Shown in pieces: positions 1 through 10,246 of a stretch of DNA of 22,012 nucleotides. How positions within the stretch are numbered: the first letter of the stretch is position 1; every line of letters begins with the position of its first letter. A program made the position numbers and the translations under genes. The notes under the pieces are model-generated. The model searched no databases. It worked only from the letters and a program-made list of their open reading frames with translations, and was not told the origin of the DNA. Location of the stretch: assembly GCA_964200185.2 (NCBI GenBank), contig CAXNAD020000309.1, forward strand, positions 1 to 22,012, in the 5' to 3' direction. The stretch is from Choristocarpus tenellus KU-1152. Lineage: Eukaryota > Phaeophyceae.

Positions 1-47
1 GACACCCTGGTGGAGATCCCCCCCCCCCCCGCCAGATACTTTGGGTC
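1..47. repeat. Cut right end of a G-tract inverted-repeat (MITE-like) element
   Basis: Ends ccagatactttgggtc after a run of about 13 C. Its reverse complement matches the left end of the element at 6515 and the one starting at 21975, including the inner CACCAGGGTGTC. The rest of the element lies outside the window. Confidence 0.7.
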
Positions 48-342
48 AGCAGTTGTACAGCACAACATCACTTCAGTAGTGCGGACATTTGTACCACAAC
101 ATACACATTGCAGGTTGGGAAAAAAGCTTATCTCTGGGTCCCGTGGTTTCCCGTTGCCTTCCTATCGCCCTTTGCACTTGCAAGAAGCTACTTCTGAAGC
201 TCTTTCGTGCCAGCTCTAATTTGTGCGATAATCCTCATGCCGACACTGGTACTGTTCTACAAAAAAAGTGGCTTGGTTCATCTTGTGTCCACCTAGCAAG
301 TCCAATACTCTGTCTTTCTTTTGATTGACGCCATCTGATGTG

Positions 343-698
343 TCATTGTGCTTCCCATTGTGCTTCCCATTGTGCTTTGCCATGCTGGACGAAGCATTGT
401 CTCCAACCGTGATGGTGACACTTTTGCCCAAAGCTGACCGCACTGGACAGCTGTAACATGTCGACGACAAAAATGCTGTTTTCCAGTCGAAGGAGAATTA
501 TGGACACAGCAACAAGCTCATCGTTACTGGTATATTCATCACTATTCTCCTCTGAAGTATGACAATCAAAACAAAGCCTCTTCATTTCATCATCCCCATT
601 CGGGACCACAGTATCACAAGTTACGTAGGTAGTGTCCACACTGACATTTATGCCAGGATAAGTGAGGTGGTCCTGGTGTGATGGTAGGAATGAAGACG
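343..698 (-). other. Unresolved open frame upstream of DNAAF3
   Basis: The minus strand is open here and into the adjacent MITE-like element (to 858). The predicted peptide contains KRLCFDCHTSEENSDEYTSN and FVVDMLQLSSAVSFGQKC. I recognise no family, no clear splice sites, and the 12-bp tandem repeat lies in its 3' part. It may be an exon of an unknown gene, a relic, or chance. Confidence 0.15.
344..379. repeat. 12-bp tandem repeat, three copies
   Basis: Unit cattgtgcttcc, two perfect copies and one with changes at the end. Confidence 0.85.
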
Positions 699-956
699 AG
701 TTAAAGTATCTTAGAGGGTACGAGTTTTGCCCTGTTTGTCCATTTGAGGCTTGGCTTCCCGTGTTTTTTTTAATATGACATTTTCCTACTTCGAACTGTT
801 TTGGAGTACGTAAAATGTATGTTATGAAAAGGTGTGTCTGGATTAAGGATATTGACAATCCCTAACAAACACGATAGCCAAAATTTAATCAAAATTGCAA
901 CAATGGATTTGGCCCCCAAATGGACTCGTCCCTACCCTCTAAGATACTTTGACTCA
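699..956. mobile_element. MITE-like element, copy A
   Basis: The left end GAGTTAAAGTATCTTAGAGG and the reverse complement of the right end GAGTCAAAGTATCTTAGAGG match at 19 of 20 bases, and a second block, GTCCATTTG, is shared further inside. The inner part has no transposase-like frame. AGAC flanks it on both sides, a possible 4-bp target duplication. The ends are related to the copies at 1, 6515 and 21975. Confidence 0.65.
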
Positions 957-1595
957 GACAGCAGTCTTCACTGCACCAGTATAGTAAATGTGTGTGAGGA
1001 GTAGACCGGAAGGGCACTGTTTAGCTGTTTGTGACCACAGCGCAGGTTCTTGGGGTGGCATGTCTGTACACTTTAAGGCATGTCTGTCCAATATGTTTCT
1101 AACAAATGCCTTAAGGCACAAACTCGAGAATGACTTTTGTGCCAAGCCAAAATGGGACGCCTTAATGACTGATATGACTCATCTATCGCCTTTAAAGGGT
1201 GATACATCCGCTATAACACAAAAACGGGGCAAATAGAAACCACAAACTAAATGGGCTTCATTGCTGAGTAACACTAAGTATAACACAAAATATTGCACGA
1301 AGTTCAACGGAGGAACAGAGAGGGAGATCGGTGGATGGATTAGCGCGAGAAGTAATGTATGAACAGAGACAGGACAAAGTCTTAATGTAAAACTTGGTAA
1401 TACTCTATATCATGAGAAGAAGTGATGAAGTGTGTATTTCCTCTAACTAGGGATTGGAGTCGACTAAAAAATGAAATTACAAAAAAAAACTCTTTTTCTC
1501 TCTCCACTGGAGGTGTAAGTTATGTCTATTTTCTCTCAACTCTCTTCTTCGACAAAGGTAGATCTTTCCGCTCGCTGAAACCGCCTGTCCTGCCA
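957..1595. other. Region upstream of DNAAF3
   Basis: Presumed promoter and 5' leader of DNAAF3. I see no clear TATA box or other recognisable motif. The frame of exon 1 is open from at least 1422, with an ATG at 1425. Confidence 0.35.
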
Positions 1596-2406
1596 ATGAG
1601 TTCGCCACCGGATACAGGCTTGGGTCAACACTCCATGTGGGGGTATGCACCAGCAAAGGATCTCTTGGAAAATACGCCTCTGAAGGGTGCGGTGAGCTGA
1701 GGAAGATGTACACCGTGATGGCCCTCTTGTGGGTGACGGGTCACGGCAATGATCATACGACGGCTCTGATATCGTTCGAGAGAAGAGATGCAACTAATCC
1801 TTCGATAGTGCCTACTCAACCAACTAGGTAGTCTTTAGTTGACCGGGGAGAGGGCTGGATACCCTTCTGTTGCCATGACAACAACTGGTTATCCCCAGCG
1901 GTAGGACCTCCACCAATACGAGGAGTGTAAGGAGATACATTTGAATTGTGCCCTGCGTATGCTGTTTGTGCATATAATGACTTTATTAGTGGACAGATAA
2001 CCAATGAGACAACTTGCATTGGTACCTAAGCCTCCTTTCCTTCATCACATCCTGAAGGTGAACATACTGATCTGCCAGCCTGGAGACATTGGACATGTGT
2101 TGAAGACCATCAGCGCACGAAAAAGGCATCCTGAGCATTCTATAAATGTTAGTCTTAAAATGAGAAATCGTCCAATCAAATGAATGTTTACCCTCCCTAC
2201 TTTGCCTCACCTGAGTATGATTATTTTTCTATTGACACCAGATAACCAATTCTCCCAATGCAACTATCCAGTTGTATGTATGGGAGGGACAGGTGGATGT
2301 TCTGGCGCGCCACTTGTTACTCCTCAAGGTGGTCCAAGATTGGGAACTTCCAATTCGTAAACGGGCTAGCGTGTTCCTCGAGATCTTTGGCAACACTCTA
2401 GTGCAG
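1596..2406 (+). CDS. DNAAF3: DNAAF3 exons 1-3: N-terminal DUF4470 region
   Basis: Exons 1596-1691, 2058-2147 and 2272-2406 encode residues 1-107, all joined in phase 0. Exon 1 ends at GCG before gtgagc. Exon 2 starts after a pyrimidine-rich acceptor ending ctgaag and ends before gttagt. Exon 3 runs from LYVWEGQVDVLARHLLLLK to FLEIFGNTLVQ. The order of WG, the GD-x-x-HVLKT strand-helix, the RHP segment and the ARHLLLL...FLE.FGN stretch follows the N-terminal Rossmann-like part of DNAAF3. Intron 1 (366 bp) has no other recognisable content. Confidence 0.85.
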
Positions 2407-5400
2407 GTTTGAGTAGTACTTGATGTGATTAAAACATTACTCCAAAAATCACTTTATAGTGATGATTGTGGGATGATTGGGGCGGTCTTCAATTGCATTT
2501 GGGTAGATGCAATGTTATCATGTTTCACTGTGCACAACGAAGAAGTCGAAAGTCAAGAAGATATGTACAAATCCTGGCCTACCCTTTGACAATATAAGAG
2601 TCAGAGAAACAGATACTACGCTACATCTTTGTGTCTAGTTGCTAAATTTACATGTGCCAGCTTCACCATATACCCCATTATCCTAATAGGAACGCACAAG
2701 CCACTACATTGCTCGACTGGGCTTGGAGCTTCAGCACCTACTATTCTCTGAGAGGTCCAAGGCAGACTTATTTGACTTGTCATTCCTAAAATATCGGGAG
2801 CGAGACCTTCTTGAACAGGTGTTCAAGTCCTGGGGGCATAGTGTGCCCTGTAAGAGTGAGTGCCATTAAGTTCAATCCTCATTGCATTGCACTTCATCTT
2901 GATTGCACAGCAAAAGGGCCTTAAAGAAAGACAGCACATAAATCAAGCGGCAATGAGGATCACAGAGAGTCAAAGTAAACGAGAAACGCCTAGGTTTTGA
3001 ACGTTGGCAGATTTAGCAAGTTTTTTCAACCTCTGCAATTCACCCATATTTCTATAAAGTGCTCAGATTCACTAGATAGCGTTGATTTTTAATTTTTTGA
3101 AACATTTCACCAGGATTAAGGAAGTTTCCAGTACATGTTGTATTAAAGGCCAAATTTTGCACATATTTGTCAGCACTCCTAAAATGTAACTCTGGGTACC
3201 TCTCTTTACTTTGGCTCAGTTCATAGAACAAATTTAAGATGAAGAATTTACCACTTTTTGATAGTGAGCTTGGTAGTAGCATTGGGGATTATATTTTTTG
3301 TGGAATATTGGGCAGTGATCGAACTGCAATGTTAGAAGGATTCAGGATAGCATAATGTTCGAAACTCATCAAGTATTGAGTCCTTGTAACAAGAGTCCTA
3401 GTCATTATGCTTACCCACACAATAGTCCCAATATTTTTGTGGCAGTGCTTTCGCCCAACACTTTTCAAGGATCAAATATGCCTGTACTTTGCATGACAGT
3501 TCCTTGGCAAGGCATCACCCTATGTCATCATCAAGGAAATTTCCCCCTTCCTCTCTTGCTCTCTCTCTCTCACTCTCTCTCCCTGTAATCAAGAGGAATA
3601 ATTGTTCCAGATGCGAGCCCTCGCCCACCCTTGAGTTTTATTTTTTACTCTTACCACACTTAACCCTGTATTGTGTATGTGCATGTTAGTTTTGGAATTG
3701 AGGGACCAACGGTTGCGCCATTTTTTTGGCTCCAGGTTCGACCACAGGAGAAACCTTGTCGACTGGGATTATGTCAACAGGCTAAAGGAGGTGGCTAGCA
3801 TTGTGCATCACAAGCAGTACAGGTGATAAGAAAACATGATTCTGACGAGGGTCAGATAGTTTTTCAATCTGCTACATCTCGAGTTCTTCCCTGAAATGAA
3901 AAAGTTCAGATGATTCTCTGATAGAATTTATTCATTGTTTTAGCTTGTCACTTGTAATATGATTGTTTACTGTTTCCCATAGAATATTTTTTCCTGTGCA
4001 CCAACTGCTTGGATTAGTTTGATTTTTATATTTTCTGGTGTGCATTTAATCTATGCCCGTTTGCTTTCTGGAACACTCTGCAAGTACCAACTGTAGTGCA
4101 AGCTCAAGCCCTCAAGTCAATTGATTTCAACCAATGGGAAGACAGTTCTGACCCTCATATTTGCAACATTCAAATTCATCCTCTCAGGGCGGTTGATACT
4201 TGCAGATGTGTGGTCCTAAACTCCATGCATAGTTGATTAAACTATTTCTGGGAAGCTTAGGTCCATGGCAATGTGTCATGATGGTGACTCCATGGTAACT
4301 ATGCAGTATGTTGTAGGCTCTGGGGAAGTTGACATACATAAACAAACACCAACATACACCAACATACACCAACATATACATTTACATATACATATACACC
4401 AACTTGTCCCATGAACCACATAGCAGGGTGTTGCACTCTTCACATTGTAGATTTTGTATCTTTACTACATGAAAACTGGCAACATGTAGGGGTCGGGGTA
4501 CCTAACACTGGGTGCATTCAAATCAATGTGCTTCACATCATGGTAATTATTGCTGCTGGTCATTCATATTACCATGAGTTTTGTTGCATGTACCCAGATT
4601 ATTATCTATACATACACAAGGGAAGCACGGAGACATGACCCTACCATTAAAATATCTTGGGTGGGTGAAAGTACTTGCCCAAGAAGTAGATACTCGCTTG
4701 TTTGGGATGGGGACATTTTGTGTTTGATCATAAGGTGATATTTACAATTATTATAGAATTGTGTGGTTTCTTTACCTGAACAAATTTTTGAGCACTGATC
4801 ACAGGCCATTCTGGTCAAGCTCAGTGATACTCCACCTCCCCTCCTTTCCCCTCATAAAATTCTTCTGAAGGGGCTGGAGGTTGGAGGGCATTGCGTATGA
4901 ATTTGGAGACCAGGTCTATGACCACCCTAACCGATCCATGGTCAGCTTTGCTGAAGCTTTCTTGAAGAGTGGGAAGCATCGTGGCACCAAGAAGGAGATC
5001 AGGTGCCTTGGAACATTGAACTAGAGAATTATAGGTCTCTCTTTGGGTACGTTGAGTTAGGCTATTCCCCTTGAGACTTGGCTAGGAGGTTTTGAAGTGG
5101 AAGCAACTAGGGTGTGAGCAAAAGTATCGTCACTGCATGTGACAGCTGTACTCACAAAGTTGACACACTAAAAACACTATTACTATTCTTGGTATTGCAG
5201 AGGCTTATGGCTGGACATCCGTGTGGGACCATTCATAACCTTTGGGGTTAACTGTGACCGTCCCAACAAGCACGCAGAAGGCCTATTTCAAATCTTAAAC
5301 AAGGGGACAGGCAAGTCATGGACTCTGAAGGACCTCGACAAATCCGTAGAACACAATCAAGTGTGCGTACTCTCTTGGAGAAAAATCGTTTCCAAAAACT

Positions 5401-8400
5401 AGGAACATGCCATTCTCAGTAGAGACAGTACTGAATGTGTTAGTAGTGTGTACAGCACTCACTATGTAAAGCAAGGGCAACTACTGTTTCCAAAAAATAC
5501 CACATACTAGTAGTTACATCTATGCATGTATATATGTGTTTCTTAGAATAGCCTTGAGTTAGTTTCTTCTATGTTTGAAAGCATTCCATATGTGGGCTGC
5601 TCTCTTGTTTTCTTTCACACTGTACCTTATCTATTTGCTCGATCCTCTACTCGGTTTGATGTTGTTATTAGGTTACATCAGACTTTGTAAAGATAGGTGA
5701 ACTGAACTTTCTTTGGAGTATTTGTTCTACCTGCCATCCCCTGTTTTACTAAAACCACTTATTTCAAAGCCCTGCTTATTACTGCCACTCTTCCATCTTC
5801 CTACCCCAACCACTTCATACTTGTCATCGATTGTACTTGTAATTGATGTCTTCTACGGTGAAAAGATACTGTGTGATAACTGTGGATGGCATAGCTAGAA
5901 TCAACAGTGTTATAGATGGGCCAGTCTTGCAGCACTACCATCATGTACTTTGTGTGTTAAGAGGAAGAGGAAGGGGTGCTGCTCAAAACAACTTGCTCCT
6001 AAACCCTGGTGTTCTCATTCATCATTCATCATGTACAGGTACAGAGCAGCATAGGCACAATACCGCCGAAGTTGCTACATACTCCCTCCTCAGCTGTCTA
6101 TGGGAGATTGAAGAAGATGGACAGTATCTTATGACAAAGGTGAGGCACTGGTAAGTATTCACTCTATATTCTGCCAATGGACTAATTTTAAATGTTTCAA
6201 AGACATATTACTTTAGCTTGTCCGTGCCCTGTACCATTCGTAGAAGGTCTTGGGCGCAGTGCCAAAAGTAGCTATTAAAAAAGACATTTGTGAAGTAAGT
6301 GAAGCAAACATTTTGTTTTGTGGTAAGGAGGACTCAGAGGACTTGGGAGGGAATGGAACCATTTTTAATATGGTCAAGTTGTCAATAGCACAACTGATTA
6401 AATCGTAAAACCATAATCACCACCTAAGCAACATGGTAAGAAAGTATGATACTCACAAAAAATCAATCAATCCTCCAACCACCAGAGCTCCAGCCAGTGG
6501 TGTTAATCCCAAGTGACCCAGAGTGTCTGGGGGGGGAGGGGTCTACACCAGGGTGTCCATTTGGGCCATAACCAGGAAAAGTGCACTTACATTTGTCCAT
6601 CAGATGCATCGAACCAAATCACTCAAAAATCGCGACATAAAATAAATGGTCCCAAATGGACGGTCACCCCCCCCCCCTAGATACTTTGAGCCAGTACTCT
6701 AGAGTACACAGTAGCAACTGCAAGTGTCTTTTGTGTCCAAAGGTGTGCATGTTAGCCATTAGGATCATCAGCAGGACTAGAAAACAAAAATGACCATGAA
6801 GGAGTTTTGGGAGGCTTTTTCTCATCTCAACAGCAAGAACTGTTTTGTCATATTTGGTATTACAATAGTTGGTAGTTTTGCTTCTCTTCCTATACATTGG
6901 AATGAATCGATGTTGTACTACTTGGGTCCTTGACAAGAAGACACCAATTGCCCAACTAGTAGTACAGTACAAACTAAGACCATAAACTGTTTCATGTTGT
7001 ACCATTAGACAACTTTAATTATTGGTTCCACCAGTCTGGAAGAAGGGGCATTGGAGTGACAACATAGATGTAGATGCATATATACATAGGCAAAGTACCT
7101 CTTGGAGGTAAAGGCAAGCAAAACTGCAAAACTTGAGGTTCCCAGTAAGTTTATTTTGTGATGACAGTGTGCACAACTTGTGTTTGCTTCATTTCTGATC
7201 AAAATGTCAATAACAATAATAATAATAATAAACATAACAACAGGAGCATGACATATACAGTGGCCTTGGTGAGGATTCAGGGGACTCTGGTAAAGTGCTT
7301 CACGATTCAAGAGCACAAAGCAACACTCCCGTGGAGAATCTTGATACATGTCAAGAAAATGAGGCTCAGGATGGTCCTTCGATCTTCTCAAGTGATGTCA
7401 ACAGCTTTGATTCCATACTGGGCTGTGGAAAACAGAGAGAGGTGACAAACAGTTCAAGTGACCTCAATTCTGATCAAAGGTAAATAAAGGTATATATGCA
7501 TCTTGTGCTCCTACCTGCACTGAGTGTGATGACTTCTAAGATATTTAGCATGGCCTTGGTTTCTAAAATATATTGTGGCATTGTCACTGTCAATTGCCAA
7601 CTTGCAGAATTATCATGTAGTATATGTTGAAAAACACCTTGAATATGATGGGTAGTGGAAGGTAGCACTGCAAGGAGCTGGTACTACCAGCAGGAACACC
7701 CATTAACAAATCTGTTTGTTTCTATGTTGTTGTGCTTGGAATTGGGACTATTACAGAGTACTTACTCCATGATCACCACTGTTGCCATGGTGATCAGCAG
7801 CCAACTTTCCCTCACAGCACCCACCACCCTGGCGTCTTGTGAAGGTCGCCAGATGCACAACTTCGAGTTGACCAAGCACTTGCACGGGCTAAGCACATCT
7901 CTGAGACACTTGATGGGATCAAGGTGAAATGATTGGTTGAGATTCACATCTTGTTTAACCAACATCGACTCAAAAACTATGGAACATGCACATACATACA
8001 GAGAGAGACCTACTGTCCTATTGAAATATTGAGTGTTTTCTGAAAGTCGTATTAATCCACTCTGGCCAAACTCTGAACCACACTCCAAGGTGATACTCCT
8101 ATGTGGAGATCTGGAAAAGCACCTGTCAAAGCCAGATTTCCAACAGCATTTCAACCGGGTTCACCTGTCTTCAGCAGCAGTTCATTTTGCAGGAGACGCT
8201 GTCCTCAACAATGCCCTTGCAGATGATGCAGTGATCACACTGGACACTGCTAGGTATACATACTATTGTACTACGGAAGATCATTATGCCACCAAGGAAC
8301 TTGTTTGTGCACTAGACCCACTTTTCTGTCCAGATTAATGCTTTCGCAAGTTCAAGGAAACCCTTCCCAAATCAGGGCAACAGATAGCAATAGGAAAATT

Positions 8401-10246
8401 CCCTTCCACTTGTTTGGAAAAAATTGTGTTGCGGTTGGAGCGTATCATACAAATATGAAACTTATATATATGAAACTTATCCATGCATGACCTACCAGCA
8501 CTCTCAATAACCCCGTAAGGGATGAATGACTCCTGGATGCAATTTCACATTGCTGTTCAAGTGCATATCTCCAGACCTAAAAGCAGGAGAGGAGTTGGAC
8601 CTAGGATAGTTGATTCTCTCAGTGCTACAACTGAACTGCAAACATCTCCTCCCCCCAGACAACCTTTTGCTTCATAGTCATGATACTCCAATTTCACATT
8701 TTATTAGGATCAGTCACCAATCAAGGCTGTTTTGCCAAGAATTATAATTAGTGTTAATTTGCAGTGTATGTATAGTATTTTCCTTTGGTAAGTGGTTACA
8801 TCCGGTTTGCATGTACAAGGCTTGCCTCCCCACCACATGGATTTTTGGTGCTTTGTTGATTGATTGAGTCTGAGATATGTAAGGTAGACCTATCTATACT
8901 AGGCACTTCAGAGTACATATACTTCAATTTGTTTCCTCTTGGGTGAAAGCAATGTACTCAAGTACACGGGATTGGTTCATAGTGATACTTTCTTCACCAT
9001 CCCCCCGGCAACTCCTTGCTAGAAGTATACACACACAACATTATGTCACTTGCATATGATACAGTGAGCCATAGCTTCCGACTTCATTCACTGGGGAAGA
9101 CCCTTGCAACCCTCAAATGAATTGTCTCCCTTTTCATCTCCTCATGCATGATAAGAATTGTGATTTCCAATCAACTGGATGCACAACTGTCTACCAGGAA
9201 CAAATGATTTAAAGTGAACCACTCTAGCTGTGTGTCATCCAACTTTTAATCAATATGTGTGCAAAGCATGACCTGCCTACTTGTTCTTGTTTAAAGCAGC
9301 AAGTTTACCATCAAATTGAAGCAGACTTTCTTAGTGATCAAAGGCTCTCATCTAAACCTACCCTCTCTTGCTGCAGGTACATTGTGCCTTTCAACAAAGA
9401 GCAACAACAGGAATTCATCCGCCGCTGTTGTGAAATGGCTCATACTCAAGAATGGACACCTCTCTTTGGTTAGTGATTTCCACGTAACACAATAGTAACT
9501 GCAAATGTTGAGTACTCAAGATTATGTACTACATTACACATTCAGTCTGCATGTGTACATTGCAACTTCAGTGTCACATAGATGTATCTGGTCCATGACT
9601 ATATAAAATAATGGAGTGCATGATGGGGAAGTTGGAAATGTCCAGACCATTCGTAGCATTTTCCCTGTCAAACCTGTAACCCACCTAGGGGTACATCTCC
9701 AGCTAAGTACTACAATAGTGTTTGCTCAAAAGAACAATAGTGCTTGTGTATAGAGCAAGTGTTGTTTTTTTTCAGAGCAGTCGAGGAAGTTCACACACAC
9801 AATATAGTACAATATAATATACTTTTTTGCAAGCAGAACATAAAACATAACCGGTAATTGGATTGGTTCTGAGTGACTCGTGAATGTAAATAAAAATGTT
9901 TTATTTTTTAATATGTGGAAAAAGAATCAATTTCTCGTAGTAGTTGGCAGAGCAAGACCCTCCTGCTGAGTTTGACTTTCATGGCTACACACTCAGGCAA
10001 ACTAACAAGTTGAAAGAATGGATTGACAAGGTTTGAGGGTACTTGGGTAGGGGTACTGGTAAAGAAAAATAGTATCATTTGGTGTTGGGCATTCCCCATC
10101 TCAAGTCTGTCTCCCTAAACAGTTTCTTTTGCACTCATGCATAACATGTGATTACCTCAGATGTCGAATACCAGAGTGATGGCACCCCTCTTACAGTTGG
10201 TGGAGCTGGCCCCATGATGGACAACCTGGCCTTCAGCTACCACTAA
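1596..10246 (+). CDS. DNAAF3: Axonemal dynein assembly factor 3 (DNAAF3/PF22), 14 exons
   Basis: Cytoplasmic factor needed to preassemble outer and inner dynein arms before they enter the flagellum (known for the human and Chlamydomonas members). Exons: 1596-1691, 2058-2147, 2272-2406, 2690-2849, 3690-3822, 4871-5002, 5201-5310, 6039-6139, 7244-7479, 7801-7923, 8047-8253, 9377-9468, 9951-10030, 10175-10246. Joined they give 1767 nt, about 588 aa, with phase matching at every junction; family members are near 540 aa. Family landmarks in order: MWGYAPAKDLL near residue 14, VNILICQPGDIGHVLKT (33-49), LPIRKRASVFLEIFGNTL, LKYRERDLLEQVFKSW, FDHRRNLVDWDYV, PNRSM, LWLDIRVGPFITFG, and a C-terminal Rossmann-like part. 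These correspond to Pfam DUF4470 then DUF4471. The start at 1596 places MWG where family N-termini have it; an in-frame ATG at 1425 without an intervening stop leaves a longer N-terminus possible. It converges on the mTERF gene. Confidence 0.88.
2690..6139 (+). CDS. DNAAF3: DNAAF3 exons 4-8: conserved DUF4471 core
   Basis: Exons 2690-2849, 3690-3822, 4871-5002, 5201-5310 and 6039-6139 encode residues about 108-319. The best-conserved motifs lie here: LKYRERDLLEQVFKSW (exon 4), LRDQRLRHFFGSRFDHRRN (exon 5), GIAYEFGDQVYDHPNRSM (exon 6), LWLDIRVGPFITFGV (exon 7), GTEQHRHNTAEVATYSLL (exon 8). Junction phases 1, 2, 2, 1 and 0 agree on both sides of each intron. Exon 7 can only join exon 8 through a GC donor (acag/gcaagt), which restores NKGTGTEQHRHN. 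The acceptor of exon 5 (catgttag) is weak but is the one that keeps phase. Confidence 0.87.
2850..3689 (+). other. DNAAF3 intron 4
   Basis: GT (gtaaga) to AG (catgttag), 840 bp, AT-rich. It contains a (CT)n-rich tract around 3551-3583. Open frames in it (for example 3052-3282 on the minus strand) resemble nothing I know. Confidence 0.7.
3823..4870 (+). other. DNAAF3 intron 5 with a 10-bp tandem repeat
   Basis: 1048 bp, gtgata to ctgaag after a pyrimidine-rich stretch. Positions 4341-4378 hold about four copies of aacatacacc, the first and last imperfect. Nothing else recognised. Confidence 0.75.
5311..5312 (+). other. GC donor of DNAAF3 intron 7
   Basis: The sequence acag/gcaagt matches the strong consensus seen at GC donors elsewhere. 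Only this site joins exon 7 to exon 8 in phase 1 and restores NKGTGTEQHRHN. Confidence 0.8.
5311..6038 (+). other. DNAAF3 intron 7 (GC-AG)
   Basis: 728 bp, from the GC donor to the acceptor catgtacag. The open frame across 5843-6154 owes its last third to exon 8; its upstream part is intron. No other content recognised. Confidence 0.7.
6515..6692. mobile_element. MITE-like element, copy B, inside DNAAF3 intron 8
   Basis: The left arm reads GACCCAGAGTGTCTGGGGGG, then TCTACACCAGGGTGTCCATT and TGGGCC. The right arm, reverse-complemented, reads GGCTCAAAGTATCTAGGGGG, then GACCGTCCATTTGGGACC. About 178 bp, with no coding capacity. The G-tracts are long on both arms. Flanks show at most a 3-bp match (AGT), so the target duplication is uncertain. 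Confidence 0.72.
7215..7231. repeat. (AAT)n microsatellite before the exon 9 acceptor
   Basis: Five or six AAT units, ending about 13 bases before exon 9 and occupying the usual pyrimidine-tract position. Confidence 0.85.
7244..7479 (+). CDS. DNAAF3: DNAAF3 exon 9: acidic, serine-rich linker
   Basis: Encodes residues 320-398, starting EHDIYSGLGEDSGDSGK and ending SSSDLNSDQR before gtaaat. It is low in hydrophobic residues and rich in S, D, E, N and Q, so it is probably disordered. Other DNAAF3 proteins have a variable acidic stretch between the core and the C-terminal part, so I read it as that linker. Phase 0 at the start and phase 2 at the end match exons 8 and 10. The acceptor (ataacaacag) follows an (AAT)n run rather than a pyrimidine tract, so the left border is less sure than the others. 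Confidence 0.7.
7770..7796 (+). promoter_or_regulatory. Inverted repeat overlapping the tandem acceptor of exon 10
   Basis: TGATCACCA at 7770-7778 pairs perfectly with TGGTGATCA at 7788-7796, with a 9-nt loop. The 3' arm runs into the cagcag double acceptor at 7795-7800, so the stem could mask the splice site in the transcript. Confidence 0.4.
7801..8253 (+). CDS. DNAAF3: DNAAF3 exons 10-11: C-terminal Rossmann-like part
   Basis: Exon 10 (7801-7923) encodes LTAPTTLASCEGRQMHNFEL and on to RHLMGS. Exon 11 (8047-8253) encodes VILLCGDLEKHLSKPDFQQH followed by FNRVHLSSAAVHFAGDAVL and DAVITLDTAR. The pattern of a hydrophobic strand, a short helix, F-NR-HLSS, then a second strand matches the end of DNAAF3, where the protein resembles a methyltransferase fold without an obvious catalytic site. 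All three flanking junctions are phase 2. Exon 10 could start at 7798 or 7801 because the acceptor is a tandem cagcag, adding or omitting one serine. Confidence 0.78.
8254..9376 (+). other. DNAAF3 intron 11
   Basis: 1123 bp, gtatac to the good acceptor cttgctgcag. No coding or repeat content recognised, apart from a short direct repeat atatgaaacttat around 8453-8480. Confidence 0.7.
9377..10246 (+). CDS. DNAAF3: DNAAF3 exons 12-14: C-terminus, alternative ends possible
   Basis: Exon 12 (9377-9468) encodes YIVPFNKEQQQEFIRRCCEM and ends EWTPLF. Reading straight on gives a stop TAG at 9471-9473 after one more glycine (about 539 aa). That TAG lies inside a good donor (ttt g/gttagt), and splicing to 9951 then 10175 adds EQDPPAEFDFHGYTLRQTNK..KEWIDK and SDGTPLTVGGAGPMMDNLAF, ending SYH and TAA at 10244. 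Phases 1 and 0 fit both junctions, and the donor gtttgag of exon 13 repeats that of exon 3. I favour the spliced 588-aa form. A 539-aa protein from the unspliced form remains possible and would match the usual family length. Confidence 0.62.
9469..9950 (+). other. DNAAF3 intron 12, or 3' region if the short form is used
   Basis: gttagt to ttggcag. If TAG at 9471 is the true stop, this is 3' UTR or spacer; an aataaa at about 9888 could then serve as a poly(A) signal. Confidence 0.5.

Larger units (their letters stand above)
6140..7243 (+). other. DNAAF3 intron 8
   Basis: 1104 bp, gtgagg to acaacag. Besides the MITE-like element it has an (AAT)n run at 7215-7231 just before the acceptor. Minus-strand open frames at 6664-7005 and in 7005-7391 show no known family. 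Confidence 0.65.

Noticed and set aside
1536-1819. Minus-strand open frames opposite DNAAF3 exon 1
   Set aside because: The plus strand encodes the family N-terminus with a matching donor; the minus-strand peptides look random.
7005-7391. 128-codon minus-strand open frame
   Set aside because: Overlaps DNAAF3 exon 9 in antisense and includes the (AAT)n run as poly-isoleucine; not a gene.
7762-8154. 130-codon minus-strand open frame
   Set aside because: Antisense to DNAAF3 exons 10 and 11, whose plus-strand products fit the family and the splice phases.
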